This document shows positions 6,397 through 7,018 of a DNA stretch of 7,018 nucleotides, piece after piece. Position 1 is the stretch's first letter. Each line of letters starts with the position of its first letter. Source of the stretch: Methylococcaceae bacterium (lineage in GTDB: Bacteria > Pseudomonadota > Gammaproteobacteria > Methylococcales > Methylomonadaceae). The notes under the pieces were generated by a model that was not told the DNA's origin, ran no database searches, and was given only the letters and a program-made list of their open reading frames with translations. The translations under genes were made by a program, and so were the position numbers. The DNA lies in the NCBI GenBank assembly GCA_009925045.1, contig RFQK01000081.1, forward strand, positions 1 to 7,018. Reading direction: 5' to 3'.

Positions 6397-7018
6397 TTTT
6401 GTCTCAAGCCTCTGTCCAGAGTAACCCAGACAGCCCGCTGTCCTCGTTTTTTACGTAAGGCTTTAATACACCCATGAATGGTAGTTCCGACATTAATGAG
6501 CCAATAGACGATGGGATACCAGATCATCCAGTAATAATGTCGTGCGGTATTTCCACTGCGTTTTTCATAGCCAGAATCAATCGCCAGACTCACAGCAAAT
6601 TGAATTAAACACGTGACACACAACAACATACTCGTCCATCTAGGCGATAAATCTTCCAGTGCTTCTTGAGCTTCTTGTTCAAACAGCCAGGACAAAGGCG
6701 CATTGATCAAGACTGCGACCACCAAAAATGCCCAACACAGACTAACACAGCACTCGAGATATAAGGGCCACATGGCACGGGACGACCACTTAAATAACTG
6801 ACGAAAATATTTAAGTAATACCTCAACGCCCCCCTGAGCCCAACGCGTCCGTTGTTTCCACAAGCCGTTTAAAGTTTCTGGCATCAAAACCCAACACAAA
6901 GCGTTTGGCTCAAATCGTATTGACCAACCGGCCAATTGCAATTTCCAACTGATATCGATGTCTTCAGTCACCATATCAGGACTCCAGTAACCCACTTCAT
7001 GTAGGGCTGATTTTCTAA
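6393..7018 (-). CDS. pgaC: PNAG synthase catalytic subunit PgaC, C-terminal half (5' truncated by window edge)
   Basis: This is a processive family 2 glycosyltransferase of the inner membrane that polymerises UDP-N-acetylglucosamine into poly-beta-1,6-GlcNAc and moves it across the membrane. About 207 codons are visible. The frame remains open to the right edge through RKSALHEVGYWS, so the GTG at 6995 is an internal valine, not a start. MVTEDIDISW contains the TED element holding the catalytic base, and QRTRW (about 6854-6840) is the QxxRW motif that binds the acceptor and polymer. Three membrane segments follow (roughly 6770-6696, 6635-6580 and 6540-6460), with an acidic EQEAQEALED loop between the first two. 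Full-length PgaC is about 420-440 residues, so the N-terminal helices and the DXD region lie outside. The HEVGYWS...TEDIDISWKLQL stretch is close to E. coli PgaC. It overlaps pgaD by 4 bases. Confidence 0.94.
   Translation of the reverse strand, partial: RKSALHEVGYWSPDMVTEDIDISWKLQLAGWSIRFEPNALCWVLMPETLNGLWKQRTRWAQGGVEVLLKYFRQLFKWSSRAMWPLYLECCVSLCWAFLVVAVLINAPLSWLFEQEAQEALEDLSPRWTSMLLCVTCLIQFAVSLAIDSGYEKRSGNTARHYYWMIWYPIVYWLINVGTTIHGCIKALRKKRGQRAVWVTLDRGLRQK

Noticed and set aside
6393..6995. GTG 6995 as a real start of a short glycosyltransferase
   Set aside because: The frame stays open to the edge and the upstream codons RKSALHE continue the conserved PgaC sequence.
1..7018. Mobile element, CRISPR array, tRNA/rRNA, riboswitch or defence system
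   Set aside because: No transposase or integrase-like frame, no tandem repeats, no RNA gene signatures; all long frames belong to recognised housekeeping or exopolysaccharide families.

Overview
The window looks like a stretch of ordinary bacterial chromosome with moderate G+C, dense coding and short intergenic gaps. It most likely comes from a gammaproteobacterium. That placement is inferred from the combination of a PgaC/PgaD exopolysaccharide synthase, a 375-residue-type OadB with OadG and OadA, and a GlyA C-terminus very close to the proteobacterial type. A methylotrophic or formate-using lifestyle is possible because formate-tetrahydrofolate ligase follows serine hydroxymethyltransferase directly, but the window alone does not prove it.

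Layout. Positions 1-2013 (+ strand) hold the 3' end of glyA and a complete fhs, 34 bases apart, probably one transcript for folate-linked one-carbon metabolism: Fhs loads formate onto tetrahydrofolate, and GlyA exchanges the one-carbon unit between glycine and serine once it is reduced to methylene-THF by enzymes not in this window. A short hairpin at 2041-2070, with an A-run before it and a T-run after it, serves as a shared terminator for the two converging transcription units.

Positions 2092-7018 are all on the - strand. Read in the direction of transcription they are: the C-terminal half of pgaC (cut by the window edge), pgaD, bcp, a 104-base gap with a candidate promoter, then oadG, oadA and oadB. 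pgaC and pgaD overlap by 4 bases. The bcp ribosome binding site overlaps the pgaD stop codon, so the peroxiredoxin gene appears to be the third gene of a biofilm-polysaccharide operon. oadGAB encode the three subunits of a sodium-pumping oxaloacetate decarboxylase: OadA carries the carboxyltransferase and biotin domains, OadB is the membrane sodium channel and decarboxylase, and OadG is the small membrane anchor.

I see no mobile element, CRISPR array, tRNA, rRNA or defence gene, and no convincing novel system. The points worth a second look are small: a glutamine at a usual metal-ligand position in OadA, a 14-codon reading frame coupled to the oadG stop codon, an operator-like dyad over the candidate oadGAB promoter, the absence of a ribosome binding site before oadB, and the coupling of bcp to pgaCD.
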